The notes below the pieces were generated by a model. The model saw only the letters and a list, made by a program, of their open reading frames with translations, ran no database searches and was not told where the DNA came from. DNA of 33,202 bases from Nitrososphaerota archaeon (lineage in GTDB: Archaea; Thermoproteota; Nitrososphaeria; Nitrososphaerales; JAAOZN01): contig JAAOZN010000075.1 in NCBI GenBank assembly GCA_011605775.1, positions 1 through 33,202 on the forward strand. The letters run 5' to 3'. The translations under genes were made by a program, and so were the position numbers. Below are positions 1 through 7,757 of the stretch, piece after piece; within the stretch, counting starts at the first letter, position 1, and every line of letters begins with the position of its first letter.

Positions 1-2
1 AC

Positions 3-104
3 TACTCCTTGAGTTTCGAGCATCCACAGTATCGGGCTGAGAAGCTAGAGGTAAAGTTAGAGAGAAGCACCTATATTGGCTACGTCTTCCTGGAAAAGAC
101 CTAA
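3..104 (+). CDS. C-terminal end of an unidentified protein (5' end outside window)
   Basis: An open frame enters from the left edge and runs 33 codons to a TAA at 102-104, ending in the residues GYVFLEKT. The fragment is charged, and I do not recognise a family in so short a piece. Its position just before livH makes a transporter partner such as a substrate-binding protein possible, but nothing in the residues shows this. Between this stop and livH lies a weak inverted repeat (TTCTCTC at 107-113, GAGAGAA at 131-137) that could help end its transcript. Confidence 0.4.
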   Translation, partial: YSLSFEHPQYRAEKLEVKLERSTYIGYVFLEKT

Positions 105-175
105 AATTCTCTCAACTTTTAACTTGACGAGAGAGAAAGAGCGCTGATATTATCAAAGGGTTCGAGATAACAAAA

Positions 176-184
176 TTTAAATAA
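176..184 (+). promoter_or_regulatory. TATA box of livHM
   Basis: TTTAAATAA is centred about 29 bp before the ATG at 209. That is the spacing expected of an archaeal TATA box driving a leaderless or nearly leaderless transcript. No Shine-Dalgarno-like sequence lies before the ATG. Confidence 0.55.
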
Positions 185-208
185 CGATTTTGAGGCAATA
201 GAGTTAAA

Positions 209-1069
209 ATGCTTGTAGACGCTCTAATCAGTGGCATACTCTTTGGCGGGATTTACGCATTAATAGCAAGTGGTTTTTCCATAGCGCTTAGCTTTACAAG
301 GGTGCTGAATCTGGCGCACGGAGAGATTATGACATTTGCGTCGTACTTTTGCTATTTCCTCTTCAAGTCGTTGGGTATTGATCCATTTCTCTCATTACTT
401 ATTATCTTACCGTTATTCTTCTTGGTAGGATTCACATTTTATAGCGGGCTTTCAAGATATTCCAGTAAGGCTAATGTGGAAAGCGTACTTCTCCTGTTTA
501 TTGCGATCTCAACTATATTACAGAATCTCGGTCTTCTCTTCTGGTTGTCGACTCAAAGATCCATTACGCTCAGCTACTTTGTAAACCCCATTATCATTCT
601 CGGAATCAATATTTCTCCAATCTACTTGATAGGTGGTCTTGCAGGTTTTGTTACCATTTTGGGGCTACACGTCTTCTTGACGAAGACTAAAAGCGGGTTG
701 GCTATTCGCGCTATTCCACAGGATCCAGAGCTGGCAGCTACAACCGGAATAAACTATTTCCTTATGGGGCGAATAGCATTTGGTCTAGCATTTCTATGCG
801 CTGGGTTAGCTGGAGCAATGGTAGCAGTAATGTTCACTTTTAATCCAACCAGTGGATTAAGCTCACTATTGATAGCTTTGTCGGTTGTTGTGTTAGGTGG
901 TTTAGGTAGTATCTTTGGATGTCTTGTGGGAGGACTAATATTGGGAGTGGTGGGTTCGCTTGCTTCCTATTATTTCGGCTCTGGTGTTCAGTTACTGGTC
1001 GGCTACATAATCTTCTTGATCGTTCTCTTGATCAAGCCAAAGGGGTTGTTCGGGCGTTATGTACTCTAA
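209..1069 (+). CDS. livH: Branched-chain amino-acid ABC transporter permease LivH
   Basis: One of the two membrane permeases of a HAAT-type ABC importer for branched-chain or other hydrophobic amino acids. The 286-residue protein is almost entirely hydrophobic helices. It carries the family hallmark near residues 31-40 (RVLNLAHGEI) and the cytoplasmic loop IRAIPQDPELAATTGIN near residue 170, which contacts the ATPases. Length fits LivH proteins, which are near 290-310 residues. It overlaps livM by 11 bp, so the two are co-transcribed. The substrate-binding protein is not visible in this window, and the ATPase genes lie on the opposite strand. Substrate is inferred from family only. Confidence 0.9.
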   Translation: MLVDALISGILFGGIYALIASGFSIALSFTRVLNLAHGEIMTFASYFCYFLFKSLGIDPFLSLLIILPLFFLVGFTFYSGLSRYSSKANVESVLLLFIAISTILQNLGLLFWLSTQRSITLSYFVNPIIILGINISPIYLIGGLAGFVTILGLHVFLTKTKSGLAIRAIPQDPELAATTGINYFLMGRIAFGLAFLCAGLAGAMVAVMFTFNPTSGLSSLLIALSVVVLGGLGSIFGCLVGGLILGVVGSLASYYFGSGVQLLVGYIIFLIVLLIKPKGLFGRYVL

Positions 1070-2006
1070 ATACGGTAAGGTAAAAGGCGTAACCTTATCA
1101 AAGTCGCTACTTTTCCTAGTGATTGGTGTTCTGCTAGTCTTTTTACCTCTTATAATTCCCCCATATTGGGTTGTTTTGCTATTCTTTTACTTTGTCAGAT
1201 TAACCTTGGCACAAAGCTGGAATCTAGCTGGAGGTTACTGTAATTTAATTAGTTTAGGACAAGGCGCTTTCGCAGGCGTAGGAGCATACACAACTTTCTT
1301 ACTCTACTTTAATGGAGTACCAGTAGAAGTGGCTTTAGTAGTTGGAGGGGTTATAGCCGCTTGCTTTGCTGCCTTATTATCTAAGCCTCTATTTAGACTG
1401 AGGGGGATATACTTTACAATAGGCACATTAGCTCTTGGTGAAATCTTAAAGCTTGTTATAATAAGAGCACCATATCTAGGTGGTAGCTGGGGGTTACACA
1501 TAACCTCGTTACCAGCTTATTATTCTTCCCTATACCTTTATTATCTGTCGTTAATTTTCAGCGCAGTAGCTTTGGTTGTAATATGGAAGATTACAAGATC
1601 CTCGATGGGTTGGGCTTTGAAATGTATACGTAATGATGAGGATAGCAGTGAGTTGGTTGGCATTAACACGTACAAATATAAGGTTTATGCGTTTATGATT
1701 CATGCCTTCTTCACCGCACTTATGGGCGGGCTATTAGCACTATATACGCTGCATATAGAGCCTTACACTATCTTCAGCTTATCGCTTTCTATCGAGGCAT
1801 TAACAATAACCTTTATCGGAGGGAGGGGAACATTCCTTGGGCCGTTTATTGGCACCGCAATTATGACAATGCTTTCACATTACCTTGCTACTTATTATAC
1901 TCTCCACTTGGTCATAGTAGGGGCTATACTATTAGCGATCATCCTCTTCTATCCTGAGGGGATAATCGGAGGGCTGCAAAGGAAATTTAGATTTAAGGGT
2001 CTGTAA
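1059..2006 (+). CDS. livM: Branched-chain amino-acid ABC transporter permease LivM
   Basis: Second permease subunit of the importer, 315 residues. The LivM signature is near residues 53-75 (WNLAGGYCNLISLGQGAF), followed by RGIYFTIGTLALGEI and the coupling loop KCIRNDEDSSELVGIN near residue 188. About nine to ten hydrophobic segments are visible. The ATG at 1059 lies inside the end of livH, so translation is probably coupled. The TAA at 2004-2006 is directly followed by the complement of the livF stop codon at 2007-2009, leaving no base between the two converging genes. Confidence 0.9.
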   Translation: MYSKYGKVKGVTLSKSLLFLVIGVLLVFLPLIIPPYWVVLLFFYFVRLTLAQSWNLAGGYCNLISLGQGAFAGVGAYTTFLLYFNGVPVEVALVVGGVIAACFAALLSKPLFRLRGIYFTIGTLALGEILKLVIIRAPYLGGSWGLHITSLPAYYSSLYLYYLSLIFSAVALVVIWKITRSSMGWALKCIRNDEDSSELVGINTYKYKVYAFMIHAFFTALMGGLLALYTLHIEPYTIFSLSLSIEALTITFIGGRGTFLGPFIGTAIMTMLSHYLATYYTLHLVIVGAILLAIILFYPEGIIGGLQRKFRFKGL

Positions 2007-2711
2007 TTATTGAAGACCGAAGTAAGCTTTTTTAATTTCATCTTCTTTGGCTTCTTCTCGTAATCCTTCCCAGACAATCCGTCCCTTTCTCATTACATAT
2101 AGTCTGTCACATATATGCAAGGCTCGACGTATGTTTTGATCGACTAATAAAAGCGTGAGACCACGAGATTTTAACTTTTCAATCACCTTATATAATTGAG
2201 CGGTAAGTATCGGACTTAGCCCCAACGAAATTTCATCAAATATGCAGAGTTTAGGTCTTAAAATCAAGGAGCGGGCGATGGCAAGCATCTGCTGCTCACC
2301 TCCACTTAACGTTCCGGCTAGCTGCTTTTTTCTCTCCTTAAGTATTGGGAAGAGCTCATAGACTTCCTCGAGTGTTTCGCTAAACTTTTCTTTGGCTTCC
2401 GGTGTAGTTGCGGCTATCTGTAGGTTTTCTAAAACCGAGAGATAGGGGAAGACCCTCTTACCCTCTAAAAGACAGGCGATGCCTCTCCTTACAATCTCGT
2501 GAGCGCTTAGGTTATCTATTCTACTCCCTTGGTATTCAATACTTCCGTCTTTAGGATGTAACAAGCCAATTATAGTTTTAATAGTGGTTGTTTTTCCTGC
2601 GGAATTTTGTCCACCTAGGAAGACGATTTCTCCTTGGTTAACTTTAAGGCTGACATCATATAATACTTGTATGGCTCCATAAAAAACATCGATGTTATTG
2701 ACTACGAGCAT
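2007..2711 (-). CDS. livF: Branched-chain amino-acid ABC transporter ATPase LivF
   Basis: Cytoplasmic ATPase that powers the LivHM permease. With the chosen start it has 234 residues: Walker A GQNSAGKT at 34-41, signature LSGGEQQ near 136, and Walker B LCIFDE followed by a LivF-type D-loop. An in-frame GTG at 2718-2720 would add three residues and overlap livG by 8 bp. I prefer the ATG at 2709-2711 because AGGTGA sits 5 bases before it and it begins one base after the livG stop. Its position directly after livG indicates co-transcription. Family and role are secure; substrate range is not. Confidence 0.9.
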   Translation of the reverse strand: MLVVNNIDVFYGAIQVLYDVSLKVNQGEIVFLGGQNSAGKTTTIKTIIGLLHPKDGSIEYQGSRIDNLSAHEIVRRGIACLLEGKRVFPYLSVLENLQIAATTPEAKEKFSETLEEVYELFPILKERKKQLAGTLSGGEQQMLAIARSLILRPKLCIFDEISLGLSPILTAQLYKVIEKLKSRGLTLLLVDQNIRRALHICDRLYVMRKGRIVWEGLREEAKEDEIKKAYFGLQ

Positions 2712-2712
2712 C

Positions 2713-3432
2713 TTATTCACCTATGTACGCTTTAACTACCACCTCGTTTTTCAATACTTCATCCACAGAACCCTCGGCGATCTTCCTACCCTCGTTTAAA
2801 CAGATAAGCCTCTGACAGCTTTTACTAACAGCATCCATTATATGCTCAACCCAAACTATGGTCATTCCCCACTCTTTGTTTAATCGTTCTATCAGCAATC
2901 GCGCGTCCCTCATTTCAAGCTCGCTTACACCTGCTGCTAGCTCGTCCAAGAGCAGCAACTTAGGCTGTGTGTTCAAAGCCCTTGCTAACTCGAGTAGTTT
3001 TAATTGAACACCAGTTAGTTTACTTGGCTGCTCCTCTCTTAATTCCCATAACCCTACAAATTGTAGGATCTTCGCCGTATTTTCTATAACCTCACCTTTA
3101 TCCATTTTACGTCCAAAAATACCGCCCATCATCACGTTTTCAAATATAGTCAAAGTTAAGAAGGGTTTGGGGATTTGGTTGGTTTTAGCGATTCCTAGAT
3201 GAATTATTTTATGTGGTGCTAATCCGGTTATCCGATTACCTTCAAATACAACGTTACCGCTGGTAGGTGGGTACATGCCTACTATCAGATTTAAGAGAGT
3301 TGATTTACCAGAACCATTCGGACCGATCAGCCCAACAATTTCTTTTTCGTTAATCTCGCAGCTGAATTCTTCGAGAGCAACTAGTCCTCCGAACTTCTTG
3401 GTTAGACTTTTACATTGTAAGAGAGGAGGCAT
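2713..3432 (-). CDS. livG: Branched-chain amino-acid ABC transporter ATPase LivG
   Basis: The other ATPase of the importer, 239 residues. Walker A is GPNGSGKS at 37-44. The typical LivG segments after it include IAKTNQIPKPFLTLTIFENV. Walker B is LLLLDE and the H-loop is VWVEHIMDAV. The signature loop reads LTGVQ instead of LSGGQ/LSYGE, a deviation to note although LivG proteins vary here. It lies 13 bp after pyrK on the same strand, but a TATA-like sequence inside the end of pyrK gives it a likely promoter of its own. Confidence 0.9.
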   Translation of the reverse strand: MPPLLQCKSLTKKFGGLVALEEFSCEINEKEIVGLIGPNGSGKSTLLNLIVGMYPPTSGNVVFEGNRITGLAPHKIIHLGIAKTNQIPKPFLTLTIFENVMMGGIFGRKMDKGEVIENTAKILQFVGLWELREEQPSKLTGVQLKLLELARALNTQPKLLLLDELAAGVSELEMRDARLLIERLNKEWGMTIVWVEHIMDAVSKSCQRLICLNEGRKIAEGSVDEVLKNEVVVKAYIGE

Positions 3433-3445
3433 CGATTTTTCTTAT

Positions 3446-4297
3446 CTAAGCCCCTTTATGTATTTTTCGAAAGGGTAACTCGGTTGGAAAGCCTTTGATC
3501 AACCCCGGTTTTAGCGCGGGCTTTCCCCAGATGCTTTCAAAATCCTTCAGCTGTTTTTCGTCGAATACGGGTCCGTCTCTACAGACAAGGTATCTTCCTA
3601 TGGCGCAGGAGCCGCAGAGGCTTATGCTGCACTTTATGTATCTTTCTAGGCTTGCTTGAATAGGGATTTTGTTGGCTTTTGCTATATAATAGATTTTCTT
3701 TATCATCTCTTCTGGTCCGCAGGTGTAGATCTGGTCGAATCTGCTTTCTTTGAGTATGTTGCTTAGTGGGTCTGTTGCCACACCCTTAAACCCTAGGCTT
3801 CCATCTTCAGTTACGTAAATCAGTTCTACGCCTTGCTTTTCTAAGCGTCTGGCTCTTGGGAGTAGGGGTATGGTGTCTGCTGTCTGCCCGGCTAAGATTA
3901 ACGTAACCCTTCTTCCGCTTTCAACGAGCTTTTCAGCCAGAGGCATTAATGGGGCTATACCTGTTCCGCCTCCCACGAGTAGGTTTGAGTAGCCTTTGGT
4001 GGCGAAGCCTCTGCCATATGGTCCTCTAACCCAGATTGTTTCACCCGCCTTCTTTTTACAGAGCTTCTCGGTACCTCTGCCTACTGGTCTGACTGTTATG
4101 GCTGCTAGTGCGCCGATCTCTGATAGGCTCATGGGGCACTCGTTCTCAGAGGGGACCCAGATCATGACGAACTGACCGGGCTCGGCTTTCGAACATGCTT
4201 CGTCTCTGAACCTTATGGTGTAGGTTATATTCGAATCTCTTTCTACCGACTCCACTTTTACCGCCCTTATTCGGTCAATTTTTATGCGCGAGTCCAA
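3446..4297 (-). CDS. pyrK: Dihydroorotate dehydrogenase electron-transfer subunit PyrK
   Basis: FAD and [2Fe-2S] subunit that passes electrons from PyrD to NAD+ in class 1B dihydroorotate dehydrogenase (pyrimidine synthesis). The 283-residue protein has a ferredoxin-reductase-like FAD domain (PGQFVMIWVP, ITVRPVGRGTEKL), an NAD domain (GGTGIAPLMPLAEKL), and cluster ligands C223, C228, C231 and C239 just before RDGPVF. The only sensible start is a TTG at 4295-4297, which overlaps the end of pyrD by 23 bp and implies translational coupling. The longer C-terminal tail after the cluster is modestly beyond the usual 250-260 residues. Confidence 0.9.
   Translation of the reverse strand: MDSRIKIDRIRAVKVESVERDSNITYTIRFRDEACSKAEPGQFVMIWVPSENECPMSLSEIGALAAITVRPVGRGTEKLCKKKAGETIWVRGPYGRGFATKGYSNLLVGGGTGIAPLMPLAEKLVESGRRVTLILAGQTADTIPLLPRARRLEKQGVELIYVTEDGSLGFKGVATDPLSNILKESRFDQIYTCGPEEMIKKIYYIAKANKIPIQASLERYIKCSISLCGSCAIGRYLVCRDGPVFDEKQLKDFESIWGKPALKPGLIKGFPTELPFRKIHKGA
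3455..3467 (-). promoter_or_regulatory. TATA-like element of livG inside the end of pyrK
   Basis: On the minus strand AAAAATACATAAA is centred about 28 bp before the livG ATG at 3432, the spacing of a leaderless promoter. It lies within the last codons of pyrK, so livGF may be transcribed both from pyrDK readthrough and independently. Confidence 0.35.
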
Positions 4298-5183
4298 CTA
4301 CTTCAGCCACGCTCCTATAGCCTTTTGACTTCAGGTATGATGCTAATCCTTTGCGGATCTTTCTGAAGACCTCTAAGCCCCCGTATGCTACAGCCGAACC
4401 TATCTGAAGCGCTGATGCTCCTGCTAGGAGGTATTCTACCGCGTCTCGCCAAGTTGATATGCCGCCTGAGCCTATGATGGGGATCTTTATGCTCTCGTAG
4501 ATTTCGTAGACACATCTTAGTGAAATGGGTTTGAGCGCTGGTCCTGAGAGCCCGCCCACCTTGTTTGAGAGTATCGGTTGCGCTGCCTCAACATCTATAG
4601 CCATAGCTCTGATTGTGTTAGTAGCCGTTATAGCATCAGCTCCAGCCTTTTCAGCGGCCTCTGCTACCTCAACTATGTTAGGTAGGTTCGGTGAGAGTTT
4701 GACGAAGATGGGTTTACTAGAAGATTGTTTTACATACCTCACTATCTTCTTGACGAGCTTAGGGTCGTGCCCAACCTCTAAACCCACACCCTTAACGTGA
4801 GGACATGATAGGTTCAGCTCATATGCTTTAGCGCAGCTCCCCTCAAACACCTTAGCGAGCTCCCCAAATTTCTGGGCATCTTCCGCAAAGAGGCTTACTA
4901 CTACCGGTTGATTCTGATCTTTGATCTTCTTAAGCTCCCTTAGGAAGGCTTTAGCGCCCGGGTTCGCTAAGCCTATCGCATTTATGTACCCGCACTCAAC
5001 AGCTACGATCGTTGGGTTTCGATATCCTTCTCTCGGCTCTAAGCTTATGGACTTGGTCACCACCGCTCCTGCGCCAGACTCCAGAGCCCTCAGGAGGAGT
5101 TCTGCTGAATCGCCTAAGATGCCTGAGGCGAGCATAAGCGGGTTCTTCATCCTTAGCCCTCTTAGGTCTACACTCAGGTCCAC
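4275..5183 (-). CDS. pyrD: Dihydroorotate dehydrogenase catalytic subunit PyrD (class 1B)
   Basis: FMN enzyme that oxidises dihydroorotate to orotate, the fourth step of de novo UMP synthesis. It shows KNPLMLASG near the start, the catalytic-Cys loop NLSCPHVKGVG, substrate residues in TATNTIRAM, and the phosphate-binding GSGGISTWRDAVEYLLAGASALQIGSA region (key Gly residues). A TTG at 5193-5195 gives 306 residues. I chose the GTG at 5181-5183 (302 residues) because the product then begins MDLSVDLRGL, like other PyrD proteins, and because the TATA-like TTAAAAAG at 5211-5218 places the transcript start near 5189. Pairing with pyrK supports class 1B. Confidence 0.9.
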   Translation of the reverse strand: MDLSVDLRGLRMKNPLMLASGILGDSAELLLRALESGAGAVVTKSISLEPREGYRNPTIVAVECGYINAIGLANPGAKAFLRELKKIKDQNQPVVVSLFAEDAQKFGELAKVFEGSCAKAYELNLSCPHVKGVGLEVGHDPKLVKKIVRYVKQSSSKPIFVKLSPNLPNIVEVAEAAEKAGADAITATNTIRAMAIDVEAAQPILSNKVGGLSGPALKPISLRCVYEIYESIKIPIIGSGGISTWRDAVEYLLAGASALQIGSAVAYGGLEVFRKIRKGLASYLKSKGYRSVAEVVGLAHKN

Positions 5184-5210
5184 CGCTGTCTTCAATTAGG
5201 CTCAGTGTAT

Positions 5211-5234
5211 CTTTTTAACCACACATGTATAAGG
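5211..5234. promoter_or_regulatory. Divergent promoters for pyrDK (-) and nop5-fibrillarin (+)
   Basis: On the + strand TGTATAAGG at 5226-5234 is centred 26-27 bp before the nop5 TTG at 5257. On the - strand TTAAAAAG (5211-5218) is centred about 32 bp before the preferred pyrD GTG at 5183. The two boxes are only about 8 bp apart, so the two transcription units could interfere with each other. Confidence 0.5.
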
Positions 5235-5256
5235 ATTATGCGACAAGTGGTTAGAG

Positions 5257-6450
5257 TTGGAGTCAACTGTTTTGGCTACGGAGGCTGGGTTGGTGCTGGT
5301 CGATGAGGGGTTGAAGCCTTTGCTAGCGAGGCCTTATGGTGCTGAGCCCTTTAACGCATATAGGCTACTCCTACTAGGCGAACCGAACACCTCTCTTGAA
5401 GAGTTCTTGAAGGAAGCAGCAACCTTGGGGGTTAGTGAGTTCAAGGCTGTGGAGGAGGGTGTGAGGGCTGCTGTAGAGGCGCTTGGCTATAAATGTACTC
5501 TGGTAGGGGAGGATGTTGCCGCTAGGCTTAAGGAGAAGAAGCTCGATCTGATCGTTACCTCAGGGTTGGTTGATAGCTCTGCGGAGGCTGAGGAGCTTGT
5601 GCGTGAGGCAGCCATCTATTTGGCTGAAGCTAAGATTAGAGAGGCTTCTGCTAAACCGGATCTTCAAGTGATACAATCCATACAGGCGTTAGATGAAGTG
5701 GATAAGGCAGCCAACATATTTAACTCACGCTTAAGAGAGTGGTACGGTCTGCACTTCCCAGAGCTCTCAGATATTCTATCTGAGCCGGAGCAATACATCG
5801 ATTTCATATTGACTGTTGGTCATAGGGATCGTGTAAAGGATTTTGTCAGCGAGTTAAAGCTCGCTGAGAAGAAGGTTAAAGTCATACTTGAGGCCTCAGA
5901 GAAGTCAAAGGGCGCTGAAATAAGAGAGGAAGACCTTAGCAGGGTGAGGATGCTCGCTAAAGAGGTCAAGGATCTCCACGCATTAAGAAAGTCACTCCAA
6001 AGGCACATAGAGGTGACGATGAGTAAAATAGCACCTAACTTGACCGCTATTGCGGGAGCCACGATAGCCGCGAGGCTTATAGCGAAAGCTGGTGGCTTGG
6101 AGAAGTTGGCTAGGTTGCCTGCGAGCACTATACAGGTCTTGGGTGCTGAGAAGGCGCTCTTTAGAGCACTGCGTACGGGTGCGCCTCCACCTAAGCACGG
6201 GATAATCTTTCAGCATAAGCTCGTTCATTCAGCCCCTTCTTGGCAGAGGGGTAAGGTGGCTAGGTCTCTTGCTGCGAAGATAGCGTTGGCGGCTAGGGTT
6301 GACGCCTATAGGGGTGAGAGGGAAGAAAGGCTTGACACGCAGTTAGAGAAGAGGATAGAGGAGATCAAAGCAAAGTATCCGAAGGCGCCTAAACCATCTA
6401 AACAGAAGGGGGCTAAGTATGGGGCTAAGAAGCGGAGAAATAGGAAGTAG
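5257..6450 (+). CDS. nop5: Nop5/Nop56-Nop58 box C/D RNP core protein
   Basis: Scaffold of the archaeal box C/D sRNP: it binds the L7Ae-RNA complex with its NOP domain and fibrillarin with its N-terminal domain, giving guide-directed 2'-O-methylation of rRNA and tRNA. The 397-residue protein has an N-terminal fibrillarin-binding domain (1-120), a coiled coil (about 200-250), and the conserved NOP domain (IAPNLTAIAGATIAARLI, RTGAPPPKHGIIFQH, APSWQRGKVAR). The tail is rich in Lys and Arg. The TTG start at 5257 is supported by a TATA box at leaderless spacing. It overlaps the fibrillarin gene by 32 bp. Confidence 0.95.
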   Translation: MESTVLATEAGLVLVDEGLKPLLARPYGAEPFNAYRLLLLGEPNTSLEEFLKEAATLGVSEFKAVEEGVRAAVEALGYKCTLVGEDVAARLKEKKLDLIVTSGLVDSSAEAEELVREAAIYLAEAKIREASAKPDLQVIQSIQALDEVDKAANIFNSRLREWYGLHFPELSDILSEPEQYIDFILTVGHRDRVKDFVSELKLAEKKVKVILEASEKSKGAEIREEDLSRVRMLAKEVKDLHALRKSLQRHIEVTMSKIAPNLTAIAGATIAARLIAKAGGLEKLARLPASTIQVLGAEKALFRALRTGAPPPKHGIIFQHKLVHSAPSWQRGKVARSLAAKIALAARVDAYRGEREERLDTQLEKRIEEIKAKYPKAPKPSKQKGAKYGAKKRRNRK

Positions 6451-7108
6451 GCTGATTAGGTTAGAGGTTGATGGGCAGAGTAGGCTTGCCACTCTAAACC
6501 TAGCGCCCGGAGTGAGCGTGTACGGCGAGAAGCTGGTGGTGGTTGGGGGTAAAGAGTACAGGGTATGGGATCCGTTTCGAAGCAAGCTGGCAGCAGCCAT
6601 ACTTAAAGGGCTTAAGGATATAGGTCTAAGGGAAGGGCATAGCGTCCTCTACTTAGGCGCATCTACAGGCACAACCCTCAGCCACGTCTCAGATATAGTT
6701 GGTGAGAGGGGTGTGGTCTTTGGTGTAGAGTTCTCGGCTAGAGTTGCTCGAGAGCTGATAGAGCGGGTAGTTAAACATAGGAGGAATGTTGTGCCGATAG
6801 TTGCTGATGCTAGGCATCCTAGGCTCTACCCCTCCATATATGGTAAGGTCGATCTGGTTTACTGCGACATAGCCCAACCAGACCAGACGGAGATAGCGGT
6901 GGAGAACTGTAGAATCTATCTTAAGAGTGGGGGGAAGCTGCTGCTGGTGGTTAAGTGTAGAAGTATAGATGTAGCGATGGAGCCTACTTTAGTTGTGAAG
7001 CAAGAAGCATCGAAGCTCAAGGAGAGCGGTTTCAAGATCAACCAAGTTGTTGAGCTCGAGCCCTTCGACAAAGATCACGCGCTCATATACGCTGAGCCTC
7101 AAGAATAG
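6419..7108 (+). CDS. flpA: Fibrillarin-like rRNA/tRNA 2'-O-methyltransferase
   Basis: SAM-dependent 2'-O-methyltransferase, the catalytic subunit of box C/D sRNPs. The 229-residue protein has the fibrillarin hallmarks YRVWDPFRSKLAAAI, the SAM loop VLYLGASTGTT, GVEFS, VADARHP, VDLVYCDIAQPDQ, the catalytic Lys in VVKCRSID and the His in FDKDHALIYA. The ATG at 6419 lies inside the Lys/Arg-rich tail of nop5, so the two interacting proteins are translated from one message. Length matches archaeal fibrillarins, near 230 residues. Confidence 0.95.
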   Translation: MGLRSGEIGSRLIRLEVDGQSRLATLNLAPGVSVYGEKLVVVGGKEYRVWDPFRSKLAAAILKGLKDIGLREGHSVLYLGASTGTTLSHVSDIVGERGVVFGVEFSARVARELIERVVKHRRNVVPIVADARHPRLYPSIYGKVDLVYCDIAQPDQTEIAVENCRIYLKSGGKLLLVVKCRSIDVAMEPTLVVKQEASKLKESGFKINQVVELEPFDKDHALIYAEPQE

Positions 7109-7154
7109 AAAGGTATTAAGGAGGGCTGAAGGAGATCTATGAGAAGGTGAGCTC

Positions 7155-7544
7155 ATGATTAAGGTTAGAGATATCATGGTTTCACCAGTAATAACGGTTG
7201 ATGTGAACACAAGCGTTGAGGAGGCTTGCAGAATAATGGGTGAAAAGCACATAGGAAGCGTCATCGTAACCGAAGGCGGGAAACCAGCTGGAATCTTCAC
7301 CGAAAGAGACCTTCTAACCAAGATCCTCTTAAAAGATGTGAAGTTGCTGAAAGAGAGGGTTAAAGAGTTTATGAGCAGCCCCCTTACCGTCATCACCCCG
7401 GACTTCGAACTAAGAGAGGCGGCTAGGGTTATGACTCAACTAAAGATTAGGAGACTGCCAGTTGTGCAGGAGGGGCATCTGCTAGGTATCATAACTTCAG
7501 CAGACATAACCAGGGCGATAGGGGAGAGCCCCCTCAGCATATAA
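7155..7544 (+). CDS. Two-CBS-domain protein
   Basis: A 129-residue protein made only of two CBS motifs, which bind adenosine nucleotides as a pair. The first half reads VRDIMVSPVITVDVNTSVEEA through GIFTERDLLTKIL; the second has VKEFMSSPLTVITPDFELREAA through GIITSADITRAIG (key repeats only). There is no catalytic domain, so a sensor or regulatory partner role is likely, but the target is unknown. AAGGTGA lies 4 bp before the ATG. It follows fibrillarin by 46 bp and precedes a zinc-finger gene, suggesting one operon. Confidence 0.85.
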   Translation: MIKVRDIMVSPVITVDVNTSVEEACRIMGEKHIGSVIVTEGGKPAGIFTERDLLTKILLKDVKLLKERVKEFMSSPLTVITPDFELREAARVMTQLKIRRLPVVQEGHLLGIITSADITRAIGESPLSI

Positions 7545-7558
7545 GAGGTTAGATTCGC

Positions 7559-7756
7559 TTGAGTAGGAGTGTCAAGCCAGCTAGATGCGTTGAATGCGGT
7601 CGCCTCATACCTGAAGAGGAGGCTTCTTGGAGGGTCTGCTCTATGTGTGGTGACAGCATCTGCCTAGAGCACACATACTATATGCGTGTCAAGCGAACTG
7701 GACTCTACGACACATACTTCGACGTGGTTAGGGTATGTAAGAGGTGTAAGATCTAG
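7559..7756 (+). CDS. Small zinc-finger protein of unknown function
   Basis: A 65-residue protein with a cross-brace-like set of metal ligands: CVEC at 9-12, CSMC at 27-30, C35 with H38, and CKRC at 61-64. That is enough for two zinc sites. The TTG start at 7559 is supported by GAGGT at 7545-7549, nine bases upstream, and the gene begins 14 bp after the CBS gene. I do not recognise a named family; it looks like an AN1- or FYVE-like treble-clef fold, but that is a guess. Its TAG ends one base before the convergent enoyl-CoA hydratase gene. Confidence 0.7.
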   Translation: MSRSVKPARCVECGRLIPEEEASWRVCSMCGDSICLEHTYYMRVKRTGLYDTYFDVVRVCKRCKI

Positions 7757-7757
7757 C

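Noticed and set aside
5820-6128. 102-codon minus-strand frame inside nop5
   Set aside because: Antisense shadow of conserved nop5 codons; composition is Ser/Leu-rich without motifs.
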